Shown here piece after piece: positions 25,582 through 34,940 of a DNA stretch of 64,000 nt. The DNA is from Streptomyces sp. NBC_01549 (GTDB taxonomy: Bacteria > Actinomycetota > Actinomycetes > Streptomycetales > Streptomycetaceae), in NCBI RefSeq assembly GCF_026339955.1, contig NZ_JAPEPW010000001.1, positions 2,940,501 to 3,004,500 of the forward strand. The letters run 5' to 3'. The notes under the pieces are model-generated. The model was not told the origin of the DNA. It worked only from the letters and a program-made list of their open reading frames with translations, and did no database searches. The translations under genes and the position numbers were made by a program. Position 1 is the first letter of the stretch, and each line of letters starts with the position of its first letter.

Positions 25582-26529
25582 TCAGGGCGTCCTGGACGCG
25601 CCCGCGGACCGGCGCGCGAGGCATTCCTCGAAGAACGCGAACGCGCGCAGGTGGTAGGTGCGGGCGGCCCAGCCGAGGCTGATGTTGTGCCCGGCGCCGG
25701 GCTGGCGGTCGACGGCGGCGGACGGCGCCGAGGCGAAGTGAGCGGCGAGGTCGGCGACGGTGTCCTCGTCGTGGTGCCACCACAGTTCCTGCTCGGCGAA
25801 CGTCAGCCGCACCGGGACCTGCACGGCCGCCGCGGCGACCGGGAACCGCCGCGGCCACTGGAGTGCCTCGGCCTGCTCGCGCGGGGGCATCGGGGCGACC
25901 AGGGTCTCCGCCTCACGGAAGGTGTTCGGCGGGTAGAAGCGCAGGGCGCCCCAGTTCCGCTTCCAGTGCCGGTGCTGGTGCGGGTCGGGGCCATGACCCG
26001 GGTCGACCGCGTAGTCCCGGCCGAGCCCGGAGATGTCGAGCCCGAGCAGCGGCGGTACGGACGGATCCGGATCACCGGCCTGGCAGGCGGCGTACGTCAG
26101 GGCGAGCTTGCCGCCGAAGGAGTGCGCGAGCAGGAACACCCCGGCACCCGTCTCGGCGCGGCCGGCCAGGTGCCGCAGCGCCGCGTGCAGCGCGGCGGAC
26201 TGCTCGGCCAGGGTCTGACCGCTCGGGGCGTCCGCGGCGGACAGCCCGTAGCCGGGCCGGTCGACGGCGACCATGGTGTAGCCGAGCCGCGCGCCGAGGG
26301 CCAGCAGGGAGACGTCGGGGTGGGCCTGTCCGTCGAAGTACCCGGCGCTCATCCCTCCCCCGTGCACCGCGACGACCGTGGCCCGCGGTGGCCCGGACGG
26401 CTGGGCGATCAGCGCGGAGAGCGTGACGTCACCGGCCGCCAGGGCGACGGGGCGCACACCCGGGGACATCGGGGGCATGGCCGGACCGGGTACGGACGAG
26501 GGGATGGTCTCGACCGTGGGAGCGCTCAC
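25582..26529 (-). CDS. Alpha/beta hydrolase
   Basis: A 315-residue hydrolase starting at GTG 26529. VAVHGGGMSAGYFDGQ is the oxyanion loop, VDRPGYGLS precedes the cap, LAHSFGGKLALTY is the nucleophile elbow with serine, and GAGHNISLG carries the catalytic histidine. The nucleophile is Ser, so an esterase, thioesterase or lactonase fits better than an epoxide hydrolase, which has Asp. In the PKS operon it may release or hydrolyse a late intermediate, or open a lactone. The substrate is unknown. Confidence 0.82.
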   Translation of the reverse strand: MSAPTVETIPSSVPGPAMPPMSPGVRPVALAAGDVTLSALIAQPSGPPRATVVAVHGGGMSAGYFDGQAHPDVSLLALGARLGYTMVAVDRPGYGLSAADAPSGQTLAEQSAALHAALRHLAGRAETGAGVFLLAHSFGGKLALTYAACQAGDPDPSVPPLLGLDISGLGRDYAVDPGHGPDPHQHRHWKRNWGALRFYPPNTFREAETLVAPMPPREQAEALQWPRRFPVAAAAVQVPVRLTFAEQELWWHHDEDTVADLAAHFASAPSAAVDRQPGAGHNISLGWAARTYHLRAFAFFEECLARRSAGASRTP

Positions 26530-26534
26530 TGGGG

Positions 26535-26640
26535 TACTTCCTCTCGTGGTCGTGCTCTCGTATGCGGGCTCTCGTACGCGTGCTCGCCGTGTTCGGGCTC
26601 GCGCGTTCGTGCTCGCGTGCGGATCGGATGCCGGTGGTGG
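26535..26640. repeat. Short imperfect repeats of CTCGTRCG/GCTCGC
   Basis: The spacer between the hydrolase and hydroxylase genes is built of degenerate copies of CTCGTATGCGGGCTCTCG-like units with a period near 10-12 bases. No coding sense is visible. Confidence 0.55.
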
Positions 26641-26643
26641 TGC

Positions 26644-28119
26644 TCAGCGGGCTTCGGGCGCGCCGAACCAGCGGTGCAGCGTCGCGCACAGCTCCGCCGA
26701 TCCGGTGTCCGCCCAGGCCACATAGCCGTCGGGGCGTACCAGCACCGCGGCGGCGCCGCCGAAGGCGGCCGGGTCCTGCGGGGTGCCGGTGACGACGGTG
26801 ACGCGGTCCTTCCAGCGGGCGGCCGCCTCGCGCAGTACGGAGTCGTCGGTGAGGTCGAGGAGGACGCCCTGGGCGGCGTGGAGGAGTTCGGGCGTACGGA
26901 CCTCGCCGACGGCGGTGTTCAGCGCCCGCGGCGGCAACCGGCGCCCGACCAGCGAGTTCCCCAAGTCCCCGAGGTCGTAACGGACGTCGAGGTGGCTGAC
27001 CACCCCGGCGAGGTGCCGCTTGACCGCGTCGAGGCCGATGAGCTCGGCGAACAGATCGCGCAGCGGCTGGGACTCGGGGCCGCCGAGGAAGACCGTGCCC
27101 TGTGCCTTGGTGTTCATCAGCAGCCGCGCGCCGACCGCGTGACGCTCGTCGTGGTAGGTGTCGAGCAGCCCCTCGGGCGCCCGCCCCTGGACGGTCGCCG
27201 CCAGCTTCCAGCCGAGGTTCACCGCGTCCTGGACACCGGTGCTCAGGCCCTGCCCGCCGGCCGGCAGGTGGATGTGCGCCGCGTCGCCGACGAGGAGCAC
27301 CCGCCCGCGCCGGTACTCGGTGACCTGGCGGGTGGCGTCCGTGAAGGAGCTGACCCAGTCCGCGCCGCCGCCGGAGATGTCCTCACCCGTCAACCGCTCC
27401 CAGGCCGCGGCCACTTCGGCGAACTCCGGGGTCTCACTGCGGTCGGCAGGCGGGGTGCCGTGCTCGCACACGATGATCCGGTCCACGCCCTCCTTCAGCG
27501 GCGCCGCCATCACCATGCCGCCGGGCAGCCGCTCGCCCAGGAAGCGCGGCGGGATCTCGCAGCCGACGACATCCGCGAGGTACATGCCGCGGGTGGCTGG
27601 CGTACCGGGGAAGTCGAAGCCCGCGGCCCTGCGCACCGGGCTGTGCCCGCCGTCGGCGCCCACCAGGTACGCGGCGCGCAGCGTGCGTTCACCGTCGGGC
27701 GCGGCCACGGTGACGGTGACCCCGGTCCCGTCCTGCACCAGCGCCAGGAACTCCCAGCCCCGCCGGATGTCGGCGCCGAGCTCACCCGCCCACTCCTCCA
27801 GAACCGCCTCCGTCTGGGACTGGGGGACGCCACGGGCCCCGAAGTGGGCGTCCTCCAGCACGGTGTAGTCGAACTGCACCCCGCCGAAGTGGCCCATCGG
27901 GCTCTTCTCCAGCCCGCCGAAGCGCGGGACAAGACCACGCTGGTCGAAGGACTCCATGGCGCGGGCGGTGAACCCGAGCCCGCGCGACTGTCCGGTGGGC
28001 CGGGCCAGCCGCTCGGCGACGATGACGCTCACCCCGCCCAGCCGCAGTTCCCCGGCCAGCATCAGCCCGGCCGGGCCGGCGCCGACGACGATGACGTCCG
28101 CGTCCATCTGCGCGTCCAT
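26644..28119 (-). CDS. FAD-dependent angucycline hydroxylase (PgaE/UrdE/JadH type)
   Basis: A 491-residue class A flavoprotein hydroxylase. Motifs are VGAGPAGLMLAGELRLGG, then VGADGGHSPVRRAAGFDFPG (DG) and GRVLLVGDAAHIHLPAGGQG (GD). It is the best match in the window to the C-12 hydroxylases PgaE and UrdE, including RGLGFTARAMESFDQRGL and a thioredoxin-like end. ATG 28119 is used; ATG 28107 is possible. It lies in the operon right after the 28.2 kb hydroxylase, as urdE-type and urdM-type genes do. It probably adds the first ring hydroxyl after cyclisation. Confidence 0.9.
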   Translation of the reverse strand: MDAQMDADVIVVGAGPAGLMLAGELRLGGVSVIVAERLARPTGQSRGLGFTARAMESFDQRGLVPRFGGLEKSPMGHFGGVQFDYTVLEDAHFGARGVPQSQTEAVLEEWAGELGADIRRGWEFLALVQDGTGVTVTVAAPDGERTLRAAYLVGADGGHSPVRRAAGFDFPGTPATRGMYLADVVGCEIPPRFLGERLPGGMVMAAPLKEGVDRIIVCEHGTPPADRSETPEFAEVAAAWERLTGEDISGGGADWVSSFTDATRQVTEYRRGRVLLVGDAAHIHLPAGGQGLSTGVQDAVNLGWKLAATVQGRAPEGLLDTYHDERHAVGARLLMNTKAQGTVFLGGPESQPLRDLFAELIGLDAVKRHLAGVVSHLDVRYDLGDLGNSLVGRRLPPRALNTAVGEVRTPELLHAAQGVLLDLTDDSVLREAAARWKDRVTVVTGTPQDPAAFGGAAAVLVRPDGYVAWADTGSAELCATLHRWFGAPEAR

Positions 28120-28242
28120 GGGTGTCCTCTCCTCGCGCGCCCGGGCGCGCGTCGCATCGGTGGGTGACGTGCGGTGCCTCAGCTGTGCGTGTGCTTGTCC
28201 GTGCGGTGTCCATGCCTGTCGGTGCGGGCCGTGCGGCGGTAC

Positions 28243-29775
28243 TCAGTCGTCGGCGGGCGGGGTGCCGAACCAGCGGGTCAGCGCGTCCACCAGACCGGCC
28301 GGGCCGAAGCCGGCCCAGGCCACATAGCCGTCGGGGCGGACCAGCAGGGCCTGTCCGGCCGGCAGCGGGCCGTCGGCCGCGGGACGGTCGGCGACGAAGG
28401 CGACCCGGTCCGACCAGGGGGCCGCACTCGCGCGCAGCGCCGGGGCGCCGTCCCCGTCCAGGGACAGCAGCAGCCCGCGACCGGTGCGCAACAGTTCGGT
28501 CGTGCGGCGCCGCGCGCCATGCTCCGCGGACTCCAGCCACGCGTCCGGCAACCGCCGCCCGAGCAGCGGGGGTTCGTCGGAGTGGAGCTCGGGGCGGACG
28601 CCGACGCCCTCGACGTCGTACCGGATGCCGAGGCCGCTGATCATCCCGGCGAGGTGCTGCCGTACGCCGTCCAGGGCAACGAGTTCGGTGAGCAGCGCGC
28701 GGGCGGGTTCGACCTCCGGGCCGCCGAGCAGCAGCTCGACCTGGGCCCGGATGTTGGCGAGGACCTGGCGGCCCACGGTGTGGCGCTCGGAGTGGTAGGT
28801 GTCCAGGAGGTCCTCGCCCGCGCTGCCGCGGACGACGGCGGCGAGCTTCCAGCCGAGGTTGAAGGCGTCCTGGACGCCTAGGTTGAGGGCCTGCCCGCCG
28901 CTCGGCATCTGCCGGTGCGCCGCGTCCCCGGCGAACAGGACGCGACCGTGCCGGTAGCGCGCGAGCTGCCGGTTGGCGTCGCCGAAGGCGTTGACCCACA
29001 GGGGGGTGCCCTGGCTGATGTCCTCGCCGGTGACGCGCTTCCAGACGTCGGTGACCTCCGCGAAGTCCGGTTCGGCGCCCCCGCGTTCGGGGGCGGGCCG
29101 CCCGAACTCGTGGACCATCACCCGGGTCACCCCCTCGCGGGTGGCGGCGATGGCGAGCCCGTGCTCCAGGCGCTGGAAACGCCGGTCGGCGACCGCGACA
29201 CCGCAGACGTCGGCGCGCAGCAGTTCGCGTGCGGCGTCCCGGCCCGGGAAGGGGGCCCGGACCAGGCGCCGTACGGTGCTGTCCTCGCCGTCGCAGCCGA
29301 CCAGGTAGCGGGCCCGGATGCGGACGGGACCGTAGGGGCCGATGGCCTCGGCCTCCACCCCGTCCTCCGCCGTGAGGGACAGCAGCTGGTGGCGGCGCCG
29401 CAGATCGGCGCCCAGCGCGGCGGCCCGCCGCCGCAACAGCTCCTCGGTGCGGGTCTGCGCCACCTTCCACTGCCCAGGGTGCGAGCTGGGCAGCGTCAGG
29501 TCCAGCGGTACGCCGCCGAAGTGACCGCGCGGCTCGCACGGCGGCGTACCGAGCTCGTCCAGCAGTCCGCGGGAGTCGAGGATCTCCATCGTGCGGGCGT
29601 GCAGGGTGGAGGCCCGGGATTCGGCGGTCGGGCCGGGGCGCTGGTCGACGACGACCACCTCGGCGCCGCCCAGCCTCAGCTCGGTGGCGAGCATCAGCCC
29701 GGCGGGGCCCGCTCCGACCACGAGGACGTCGGTGTCCAGGATGGTCGTGTCGGTGTCCTGATGGTCCGTCGTCAT
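28243..29775 (-). CDS. FAD-dependent aromatic hydroxylase, divergent member
   Basis: A 510-residue flavoprotein hydroxylase with VGAGPAGLMLATELRLGG, VGCDGEDSTVRRLVRAPFPG (DG) and GRVLFAGDAAHRQMPSGGQA (GD). The mid-region RASTLHARTMEILDSRGLLDELG and the GD-loop histidine-to-arginine pattern set it apart from the two PgaE-like paralogues. It resembles the wider anthracycline/kinamycin hydroxylase group. ATG 29775 overlaps the aromatase end region by only 3-6 bases (the aromatase stops at 29778). A partner role with the 26.6 kb enzyme is likely, since angucycline pathways often use such pairs. Confidence 0.85.
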   Translation of the reverse strand: MTTDHQDTDTTILDTDVLVVGAGPAGLMLATELRLGGAEVVVVDQRPGPTAESRASTLHARTMEILDSRGLLDELGTPPCEPRGHFGGVPLDLTLPSSHPGQWKVAQTRTEELLRRRAAALGADLRRRHQLLSLTAEDGVEAEAIGPYGPVRIRARYLVGCDGEDSTVRRLVRAPFPGRDAARELLRADVCGVAVADRRFQRLEHGLAIAATREGVTRVMVHEFGRPAPERGGAEPDFAEVTDVWKRVTGEDISQGTPLWVNAFGDANRQLARYRHGRVLFAGDAAHRQMPSGGQALNLGVQDAFNLGWKLAAVVRGSAGEDLLDTYHSERHTVGRQVLANIRAQVELLLGGPEVEPARALLTELVALDGVRQHLAGMISGLGIRYDVEGVGVRPELHSDEPPLLGRRLPDAWLESAEHGARRRTTELLRTGRGLLLSLDGDGAPALRASAAPWSDRVAFVADRPAADGPLPAGQALLVRPDGYVAWAGFGPAGLVDALTRWFGTPPADD

Positions 29776-29777
29776 CG

Positions 29778-30713
29778 TCAACGCCTGTTCTCTGCGAAGG
29801 CTTTGGCGTGGGTGAGGGTGGCCCGGCTGTTGGTGGACAGGGCGGTGTGGACGTATGCGCGGGCGTCGGCGACGGTGGCGGCGTCACCGAGGACGCGGGC
29901 GATGTTGTCCGTGTTGAGGGTGACCGTGTGCTGGGAGGTCGCCGCGACGCCCTGGTCGGTGTCGGTGAAGGTCCAGTGGCCGGTGTGCAGGGTCATCAGG
30001 GCGGGCAGGGTGACCTGCTTGTAGGCGATGTGCTGGTGGGGGAAGGTCACCCGGTAGGACTTGGTGGTGTGGACGGAGCCGTCCTTGGCCCTGGTGTCCA
30101 TCTCCAGGGTCTGGAGCCCCACGGTGTCCTCTTCCAGGCGGACCGTGGCGACGTGCGGCAGGCGCTCCGACCACAGGTTCGCCTCGTTGATGAAGGCGTA
30201 CACGTCCTTCGCGGAACCGTCGACATAGACGGTGTCCTCGAACGAGAACGTCAACTCCTCCGCCGCGTGCGCGAACTCGACGTTCTTCTTCAGCGCGGCC
30301 AGCTCGGAACGGCTGTTCCTGTCGACGGCCTGGTCGATCCAGAGAAGGTCGTGCGGGTCGTCGTCGATGGCGCGGTAGTCGTGCAGCAGCCGTACCCGGG
30401 ACTCGTTCTCGCCGAGCGGCTCGATGATCCAGGTCCCGCCCATCGCGGCGACCGGCGGGGCGGTCACCTCCTGGCGGAAGGTGATGCGTAGGGCCTCGGG
30501 GTCCAGTTCGCGGCGCGAGGTCCAGTTCTTGGCCTCACCGTTGGCGGTGGCCCAGATGCGTATCCGCTCCTGGGAGCCGTCGTGCTCCACGCGGTCCACG
30601 TGGATGGTGGGCGGGAAGATCCGGGGCCAGTTGGTGACCTCCGCCAGCAGCCGGTACACGGCCGGTGCGGGCGCGGCGATCGTGATCTCGTGCTCTACCT
30701 CACGGGTCGTCAT
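29778..30713 (-). CDS. Aromatase/cyclase, first copy (LanL/UrdL type)
   Basis: A 311-residue SRPBCC didomain aromatase/cyclase in the position of lanL or urdL within the minimal PKS operon. Domain 1 has EITIAAPAPAVYRLLAEVTNWPRIFP and domain 2 has VYVDGSAKDVYAFINEANLW. It should dehydrate and aromatise the first ring after C-9 ketoreduction. Domain 2 is almost identical to that of the copy at 20.1 kb and reads on the opposite strand. ATG 30713 is 50 bases after the ketoreductase. Confidence 0.92.
   Translation of the reverse strand: MTTREVEHEITIAAPAPAVYRLLAEVTNWPRIFPPTIHVDRVEHDGSQERIRIWATANGEAKNWTSRRELDPEALRITFRQEVTAPPVAAMGGTWIIEPLGENESRVRLLHDYRAIDDDPHDLLWIDQAVDRNSRSELAALKKNVEFAHAAEELTFSFEDTVYVDGSAKDVYAFINEANLWSERLPHVATVRLEEDTVGLQTLEMDTRAKDGSVHTTKSYRVTFPHQHIAYKQVTLPALMTLHTGHWTFTDTDQGVAATSQHTVTLNTDNIARVLGDAATVADARAYVHTALSTNSRATLTHAKAFAENRR
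29805..30257 (-). repeat. 455-base inverted duplication, copy 2
   Basis: The reverse-strand partner of 20546-20998, covering aromatase domain 2. Together they form an inverted repeat around about 8.8 kb of biosynthetic genes. Confidence 0.85.
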
Positions 30714-30763
30714 GACGCTTTCTTCTCCATGGCTGGGTACGGGCTGCCGGTCGGTGGGGGTGC

Positions 30764-31549
30764 TCAGAAGTTGCCGAGGCCGCCGCAGACGTTGATGGCC
30801 TGCGCGGTGACCGAGGCGGCCGTGTCGGAGGCGAGGTAGGCGACCATGCCGGCGACCTCCTCGGGGGTGGAGTAGCGGCCGAGCGGAATCTTGGCCTGGA
30901 ACTTCTCGAGGATGGCGTCCTCGGAGGTGTCGTAGGCGGCCGCGTATCCGGCGCGCACGCGCTGGGCCATCGGCGTCTCGACATAGCCGGGGCAGACGGC
31001 GTTCACGGTGATGCCGGTGGGAGCCAGCTCATTGCCGAGGGCCTTGGTGAAACCGACCACGCCGTGCTTCGAGGCGGAGTAGGGGGCGCCCAGGACCACG
31101 CCCTGTTTGCCGGCCGTGGAGGCTATGTTGATGATGCGGCCACGGCTCTTGTGGCGCATGCCGCCCGTGTTGAGCACCTCCCGCGTCAGCCGGAACACGC
31201 TGTTGAGGTTGGTGTCGATGACATCGGTCCACAGCTCGTCCTCGATGTCGGCGGTGACGCCGCCACCGGACCGGCCGGCGTTGTTGACCAGGACGTCGAC
31301 GGTGCCGAAGCGGTCGACCGCGGCCTGCACGAAGGCGCCGACCGAGCCGGGGTCGCGGACGTCGAGGACCGTGCCGTCGGCGTCGACGCCCTCCTCCTGG
31401 AGGGTCTTGACGGTCTCGGCGACGTTGTCCGCGCCGCGGGCGCCGATGAACACGCGGTGGCCGGCCGCGGCCAGCGCCCGCGCGGACGCGAGGCCGATGC
31501 CGCTGGTGGCCCCCGATATGAGAGCGACCCGCTTTTCCAGCGTTGACAT
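30764..31549 (-). CDS. Type II PKS ketoreductase (ActIII/LanD type)
   Basis: A 261-residue short-chain dehydrogenase that reduces the C-9 ketone of the nascent chain with NADPH. SGATSGIGLASARAL binds the cofactor, NNAGRSGGGVTADIEDELW matches the ActIII substrate loop with SGG in place of the PGG seen in ActIII, and YSASKHGVVGFTKAL has the catalytic Tyr and Lys. The end NVCGGLGNF is typical of PKS ketoreductases. It lies between ACP and aromatase, the usual angucycline order. The leader contains a ten-base tandem repeat. Confidence 0.93.
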   Translation of the reverse strand: MSTLEKRVALISGATSGIGLASARALAAAGHRVFIGARGADNVAETVKTLQEEGVDADGTVLDVRDPGSVGAFVQAAVDRFGTVDVLVNNAGRSGGGVTADIEDELWTDVIDTNLNSVFRLTREVLNTGGMRHKSRGRIINIASTAGKQGVVLGAPYSASKHGVVGFTKALGNELAPTGITVNAVCPGYVETPMAQRVRAGYAAAYDTSEDAILEKFQAKIPLGRYSTPEEVAGMVAYLASDTAASVTAQAINVCGGLGNF

Positions 31550-31570
31550 GTGCTTCCTCTCCCTCTTGTC

Positions 31571-31624
31571 CCTCTTGTTCCTGCTTGTTCCTGCTTGTTC
31601 CTGCTTGTTCCTGCTTGTTCCTGC
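31571..31624. repeat. Ten-base tandem repeat before the ketoreductase
   Basis: CTGCTTGTTC is repeated four times at 31581-31620 with a degenerate copy in front and a partial copy behind. On the coding strand it is CAAGCAG-rich and ends just before the ketoreductase ribosome site. Confidence 0.9.
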
Positions 31625-31696
31625 GGGGGTGCGGTGGAGCCGGACCGGACGAGGTCAGGTGAAAGGTTTCGCCCGGTCCGGGAACGCCGTCGGGCG

Positions 31697-31972
31697 TCAG
31701 GCGGCGGCGGGCTCGTCGGCGCCGAACTGCTGGTTCACGGCCTCGATGAGGGCGCGCGGGGTGTCGGCGTCGGTCAGCAGGTCCTCGTCGAGGACGATCC
31801 CGTACTCGCGCTCGATACGGCTGCCGGTCTCCAGGAGCGCCAGCGACTCGTAGCCGAGGACTTCGAACGGCTCGTCGAGGATGTCGCCGTCGAGGTCGAC
31901 GCCCTCGTCGACACCGGCGCCCTCCTGGAGGATGCGGCGCAGGTCGTCCAGGGTGAATTCCGAAGTGGACAC
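31697..31972 (-). CDS. Type II PKS acyl carrier protein
   Basis: A 91-residue ACP starting at GTG 31972 (MSTSEFTLDDLRRIL). FEVLGYESLALLETGSRIE contains the serine that carries phosphopantetheine. The acidic helix II and III (VLDEDLLTDADTPRALIEAVN) are normal. It lies between KS-beta and ketoreductase, as in all angucycline clusters. The PPTase at 21.0 kb probably activates it. Confidence 0.95.
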   Translation of the reverse strand: MSTSEFTLDDLRRILQEGAGVDEGVDLDGDILDEPFEVLGYESLALLETGSRIEREYGIVLDEDLLTDADTPRALIEAVNQQFGADEPAAA

Positions 31973-32046
31973 GTGGGTTCCTTCCCAGGTCGAAATGGAT
32001 CGTTCAGTCGGGGGCGTTGGGGGTGTTGGGGGCGGGGGTGCGCCGG

Positions 32047-33261
32047 TCAGTCGACGGCGCGGACCACGACGGCCGAGTTGAAGCCGCCGTAACCGCGGGC
32101 CAGGACCAGGGCGGTGCGCACCTGGGCGGTGCGCGACTGGTTGACGACCAGGTCGAGGCCGTACTCCTCGTCGGGGCTGATGTGGACCGTCGGCGGGATG
32201 AGGCCCTCCTCGATGGCCAGCAGCGCGGTGGCGACGTCGAGCGGGGCCGCGCCGGAGTACAGCCGGCCCGTCATCGTCTTGGGCGCGGTGACCGGGACGC
32301 CCCGGACACCGAAGACCGCGGAGATCGCGTCGGCCTCGATACGGTCCAGCTCCGGCACGCCCGCCGCGTCCGCGAAGACCACGTCGACGTCCTCGGGAGC
32401 GGTGCCCGCGTCGGCGAGCGCGAGTTCGATGGCCTTGCGCAGGGCGGGCTCGCGGTCGCTACCGGGCCGCGGGTCGAACGTCGAGCCGTAGCCCGCGATC
32501 TCGCCGTAGATCTTGGCGCCGCGCTCGCACGCCGACTCGGCCGACTCCATGATCAGGATGGCGCCGCCCTCGCCCGGCACATAGCCGGCCGCGTCGGCGT
32601 CGAAGGGCAGATAGGCGCGGGTCGGCTCGTCGCTGGTGCTCAGCCGGTCGCCGGCCATCTGCGCCACCCAGCCCCAGGGGCAGATCGACGCGTCGACGCC
32701 CCCGGAGACGATCATCGGGGTGCCCTTGCGGATGAGCCGCCGGCCGTGCGCCACCGCGTCGAGACCACCGGCCTCGTCACTGACGATGACGCCGCTGGGA
32801 CCCTTGAGGCCGTTGCGGATGGAGATCTGGCCGCTGTTGACGGCGTAGAACCAGGCGAAGGACTGGTACGCGGACACGTACTGGCTGCCCTGGCTCCACA
32901 GTTTCTCCAGCTCGCCCTGACCGAACTCGAAGCCGCCCGAGGAACTGGCCGTGACGACGCCCATGTCGTACTCGGGCAGTTCCTTGGGATCGATGCCCGC
33001 GTCCGCGAGCGCCCACTCGGCGGCGACCAGCGCCATCCGGGTCATGTGGTCGGTCTGCGGCAGCAGCCGGCTCGGCAGCACGTCCGCGGCGACGAAGCCG
33101 GGCACCTCGCCCGCCAGGGTCGACGGGTAGGAGGACGGGTCGAAGCGGGTGACCCGCCCGATGCCGTTCTTGCCGGTCCGAGTGGCGGCCCAGTAGTCCT
33201 GTGTGCCCAGTCCGTTGGGGGCGGCGATGCCCAGACCGGTCACTACCACCGTGGTGGTCAT
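32047..33261 (-). CDS. Ketosynthase beta / chain length factor
   Basis: A 404-residue KS-like subunit that pairs with KS-alpha and sets chain length. It lacks the active cysteine. The equivalent segment reads [12 protein letters not shown], where most chain length factors have Gln before AGG (…EQAGGLDA), so Glu replaces that Gln. ATG 33261 overlaps the KS-alpha stop by four bases. Length and neighbours suggest a decaketide (C20) system as in angucyclines. Confidence 0.94.
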   Translation of the reverse strand: MTTTVVVTGLGIAAPNGLGTQDYWAATRTGKNGIGRVTRFDPSSYPSTLAGEVPGFVAADVLPSRLLPQTDHMTRMALVAAEWALADAGIDPKELPEYDMGVVTASSSGGFEFGQGELEKLWSQGSQYVSAYQSFAWFYAVNSGQISIRNGLKGPSGVIVSDEAGGLDAVAHGRRLIRKGTPMIVSGGVDASICPWGWVAQMAGDRLSTSDEPTRAYLPFDADAAGYVPGEGGAILIMESAESACERGAKIYGEIAGYGSTFDPRPGSDREPALRKAIELALADAGTAPEDVDVVFADAAGVPELDRIEADAISAVFGVRGVPVTAPKTMTGRLYSGAAPLDVATALLAIEEGLIPPTVHISPDEEYGLDLVVNQSRTAQVRTALVLARGYGGFNSAVVVRAVD

Positions 33262-34529
33262 GCCACGCTCCTCTCGGGACGCGCCAGCACCATGGCGCTC
33301 TGGAATCCCCCGAAGCCGCTGCCGACCGTGAGCACCGCGTCGGTGAGCTGCTCACGGGCGACCAGCGGCACGTAGTCGAGGTCGCACTTGGGGTCGGGGG
33401 TGGTGAGGTTGGCCGTGGGCGGCACGACGTGGTTCTCCATCGCCAGCGCGGACGCGGCGATCTCGATGGAGCCGATCGCGCCGAGCGAGTGCCCGACCAT
33501 CGACTTGATCGAGCTGACCGGGGTCCGGTAGGCGTGGTCGCCCAGGCTCCGCTTGAACGCCTCGGTCTCGTGGCGGTCGTTCTGCTTGGTGCCCGAGCCG
33601 TGCGCGTTGATGTAGTCGATCTCGGTCGGGTTCATCCTGGCCTCGTCGAGCGCGACCGTGATGGCCTCGGCCATCTCCGCCCCGTCCGGACGCAGACCCG
33701 TCATGTGGTACGCGTTCGAGCGTGTCGCATAGCCCGCGATCTCGGCGTAGATGTGCGCGCCGCGCCGCTTGGCGCTCTCCAGTTCCTCCAGGACGAACAC
33801 GGCGGCCCCCTCCCCGAGGACGAACCCGTTGCGGGTCCCGTCGAAGGGGCGCGAGGCGCGCTCGGGTACGTCGTCCCGGGGCGTCGTCGCCTTGATCGCG
33901 TCGAAGCACGCCATCGTGATCGGCGAGATCGGGGCGTCGGACGAACCCGTGATCATGACGTCGGCGGAGCCCTCGCGGAGCAGCTCCACCGCGTGCCCGA
34001 CCGAGTCGATGCCGGACGTGCAGCCGGTGGAGACCACCGTGTTGGGGCCCTGCGCGCCCACGGCCCACGCGACCTCGGCCGCGAAGGAGCTGGGGACCAG
34101 GTAGTTGTACAGGTGCGGGGCCGTGTAGGCGTGGTCGACCAGGTGGAGCCGGCCGCCGTCGCTGACGACGTTGTACTCCTCGTCCAGACCCATGGTCGCG
34201 CCGACCGCGCTGCCGATGGTGACGCCGACGCGGTACGGGTCGTAGGCGTCGATGTCGATACCGCTGTCGGCGACCGCGCCACGGGCCGCGACCACCGCGA
34301 ACTGCGCGGCGCGGTCCATCCGGCGTATCTCCTGCGGGCGCAGCCCGTGCTCCGCGGGATCGAAGTCGATCTCGGCGGCGACCCGGGAACGGAACGGGCT
34401 GGGGTCGAAGAACGTGATGCGGCGGGTGGCCGTACGGCCCTCGCTCAGCAGGTTCCAGAAGTTCTTCGCCCCGACACCACCGGGGGCGAGCACCTCGATA
34501 CCGGTGATGACAACTCGTCGGCCGGTCAC
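33258..34529 (-). CDS. Ketosynthase alpha (type II PKS)
   Basis: A 423-residue ketosynthase that condenses malonyl units. GTG 34529 ([18 protein letters not shown]) overlaps the cyclase stop by four bases. The active cysteine is in [16 protein letters not shown]; the catalytic histidines are in [19 protein letters not shown] and [14 protein letters not shown]. The frame continues upstream through the cyclase gene in a wrong frame and was trimmed. Gene order around it (cyclase, KS-alpha, KS-beta, ACP, KR, ARO, oxygenases) is that of landomycin and urdamycin clusters. Confidence 0.95.
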   Translation of the reverse strand: MTGRRVVITGIEVLAPGGVGAKNFWNLLSEGRTATRRITFFDPSPFRSRVAAEIDFDPAEHGLRPQEIRRMDRAAQFAVVAARGAVADSGIDIDAYDPYRVGVTIGSAVGATMGLDEEYNVVSDGGRLHLVDHAYTAPHLYNYLVPSSFAAEVAWAVGAQGPNTVVSTGCTSGIDSVGHAVELLREGSADVMITGSSDAPISPITMACFDAIKATTPRDDVPERASRPFDGTRNGFVLGEGAAVFVLEELESAKRRGAHIYAEIAGYATRSNAYHMTGLRPDGAEMAEAITVALDEARMNPTEIDYINAHGSGTKQNDRHETEAFKRSLGDHAYRTPVSSIKSMVGHSLGAIGSIEIAASALAMENHVVPPTANLTTPDPKCDLDYVPLVAREQLTDAVLTVGSGFGGFQSAMVLARPERSVA

Positions 34530-34855
34530 GCGGACGCCTCCCAGTTGTAGAAGCGTGTCGCCATCGCGTCGGCCGGGGAGCGCCAGGTGGCCGGGTCGTA
34601 CGCCTCGATGAACGGCTTCAGGTCCTCGCTGATCTGTATGAAGCGCGGGTCGTGCCGGGCGTGCTGGATCAGCTCGCCGCCGTTGTCCGCGTCGAAGTCC
34701 TGGAGGTGGAAGTACAGACCCCGGTACTGGAAGAGCTGGCGCCGACGCGTGCCCATGCGGTGCGGCATTTCCGTGCCGTCGAAATCGCCGAAAATCTTCG
34801 CGACGTCGACGCTCGACCCGGGATCCATCCGAGCCACAATCAGCGTGCTGTACAT
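34526..34855 (-). CDS. TcmI-type polyketide cyclase (JadI/UrdF/LanF type)
   Basis: A 109-residue single-domain cyclase of the dimeric alpha-beta barrel fold. ATG 34855 ([20 protein letters not shown]) follows [40 protein letters not shown] is the family core, and the end [19 protein letters not shown] is typical. In angucycline pathways this enzyme closes the later rings and fixes the bent tetracyclic frame. It is the first gene of the long biosynthetic operon. Confidence 0.92.
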   Translation of the reverse strand: MYSTLIVARMDPGSSVDVAKIFGDFDGTEMPHRMGTRRRQLFQYRGLYFHLQDFDADNGGELIQHARHDPRFIQISEDLKPFIEAYDPATWRSPADAMATRFYNWEASA

Positions 34856-34940
34856 ACGTTTCCCTCTCCTCGGGGCCCACCACACAACAGTTGACGAAAG
34901 CTCATATTCAGTATCTTGGGCGGTACGAGCGGTTTCAATA

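Noticed and set aside
25582..26529. Epoxide hydrolase of the Alp1U/Lom6 kind
   Set aside because: The nucleophile position is Ser (AHSFGG), not Asp, so the epoxide hydrolase label is not supported.
31571..31624. CRISPR-like array
   Set aside because: The units are directly tandem with no spacers; the same is true of the other repeats.
10424..34855. Tetracycline or formicamycin/pentangular cluster, because of the halogenase
   Set aside because: No amidotransferase, cupin cyclase or MarR-type set was found. The gene order and single TcmI-type cyclase fit angucyclines better.
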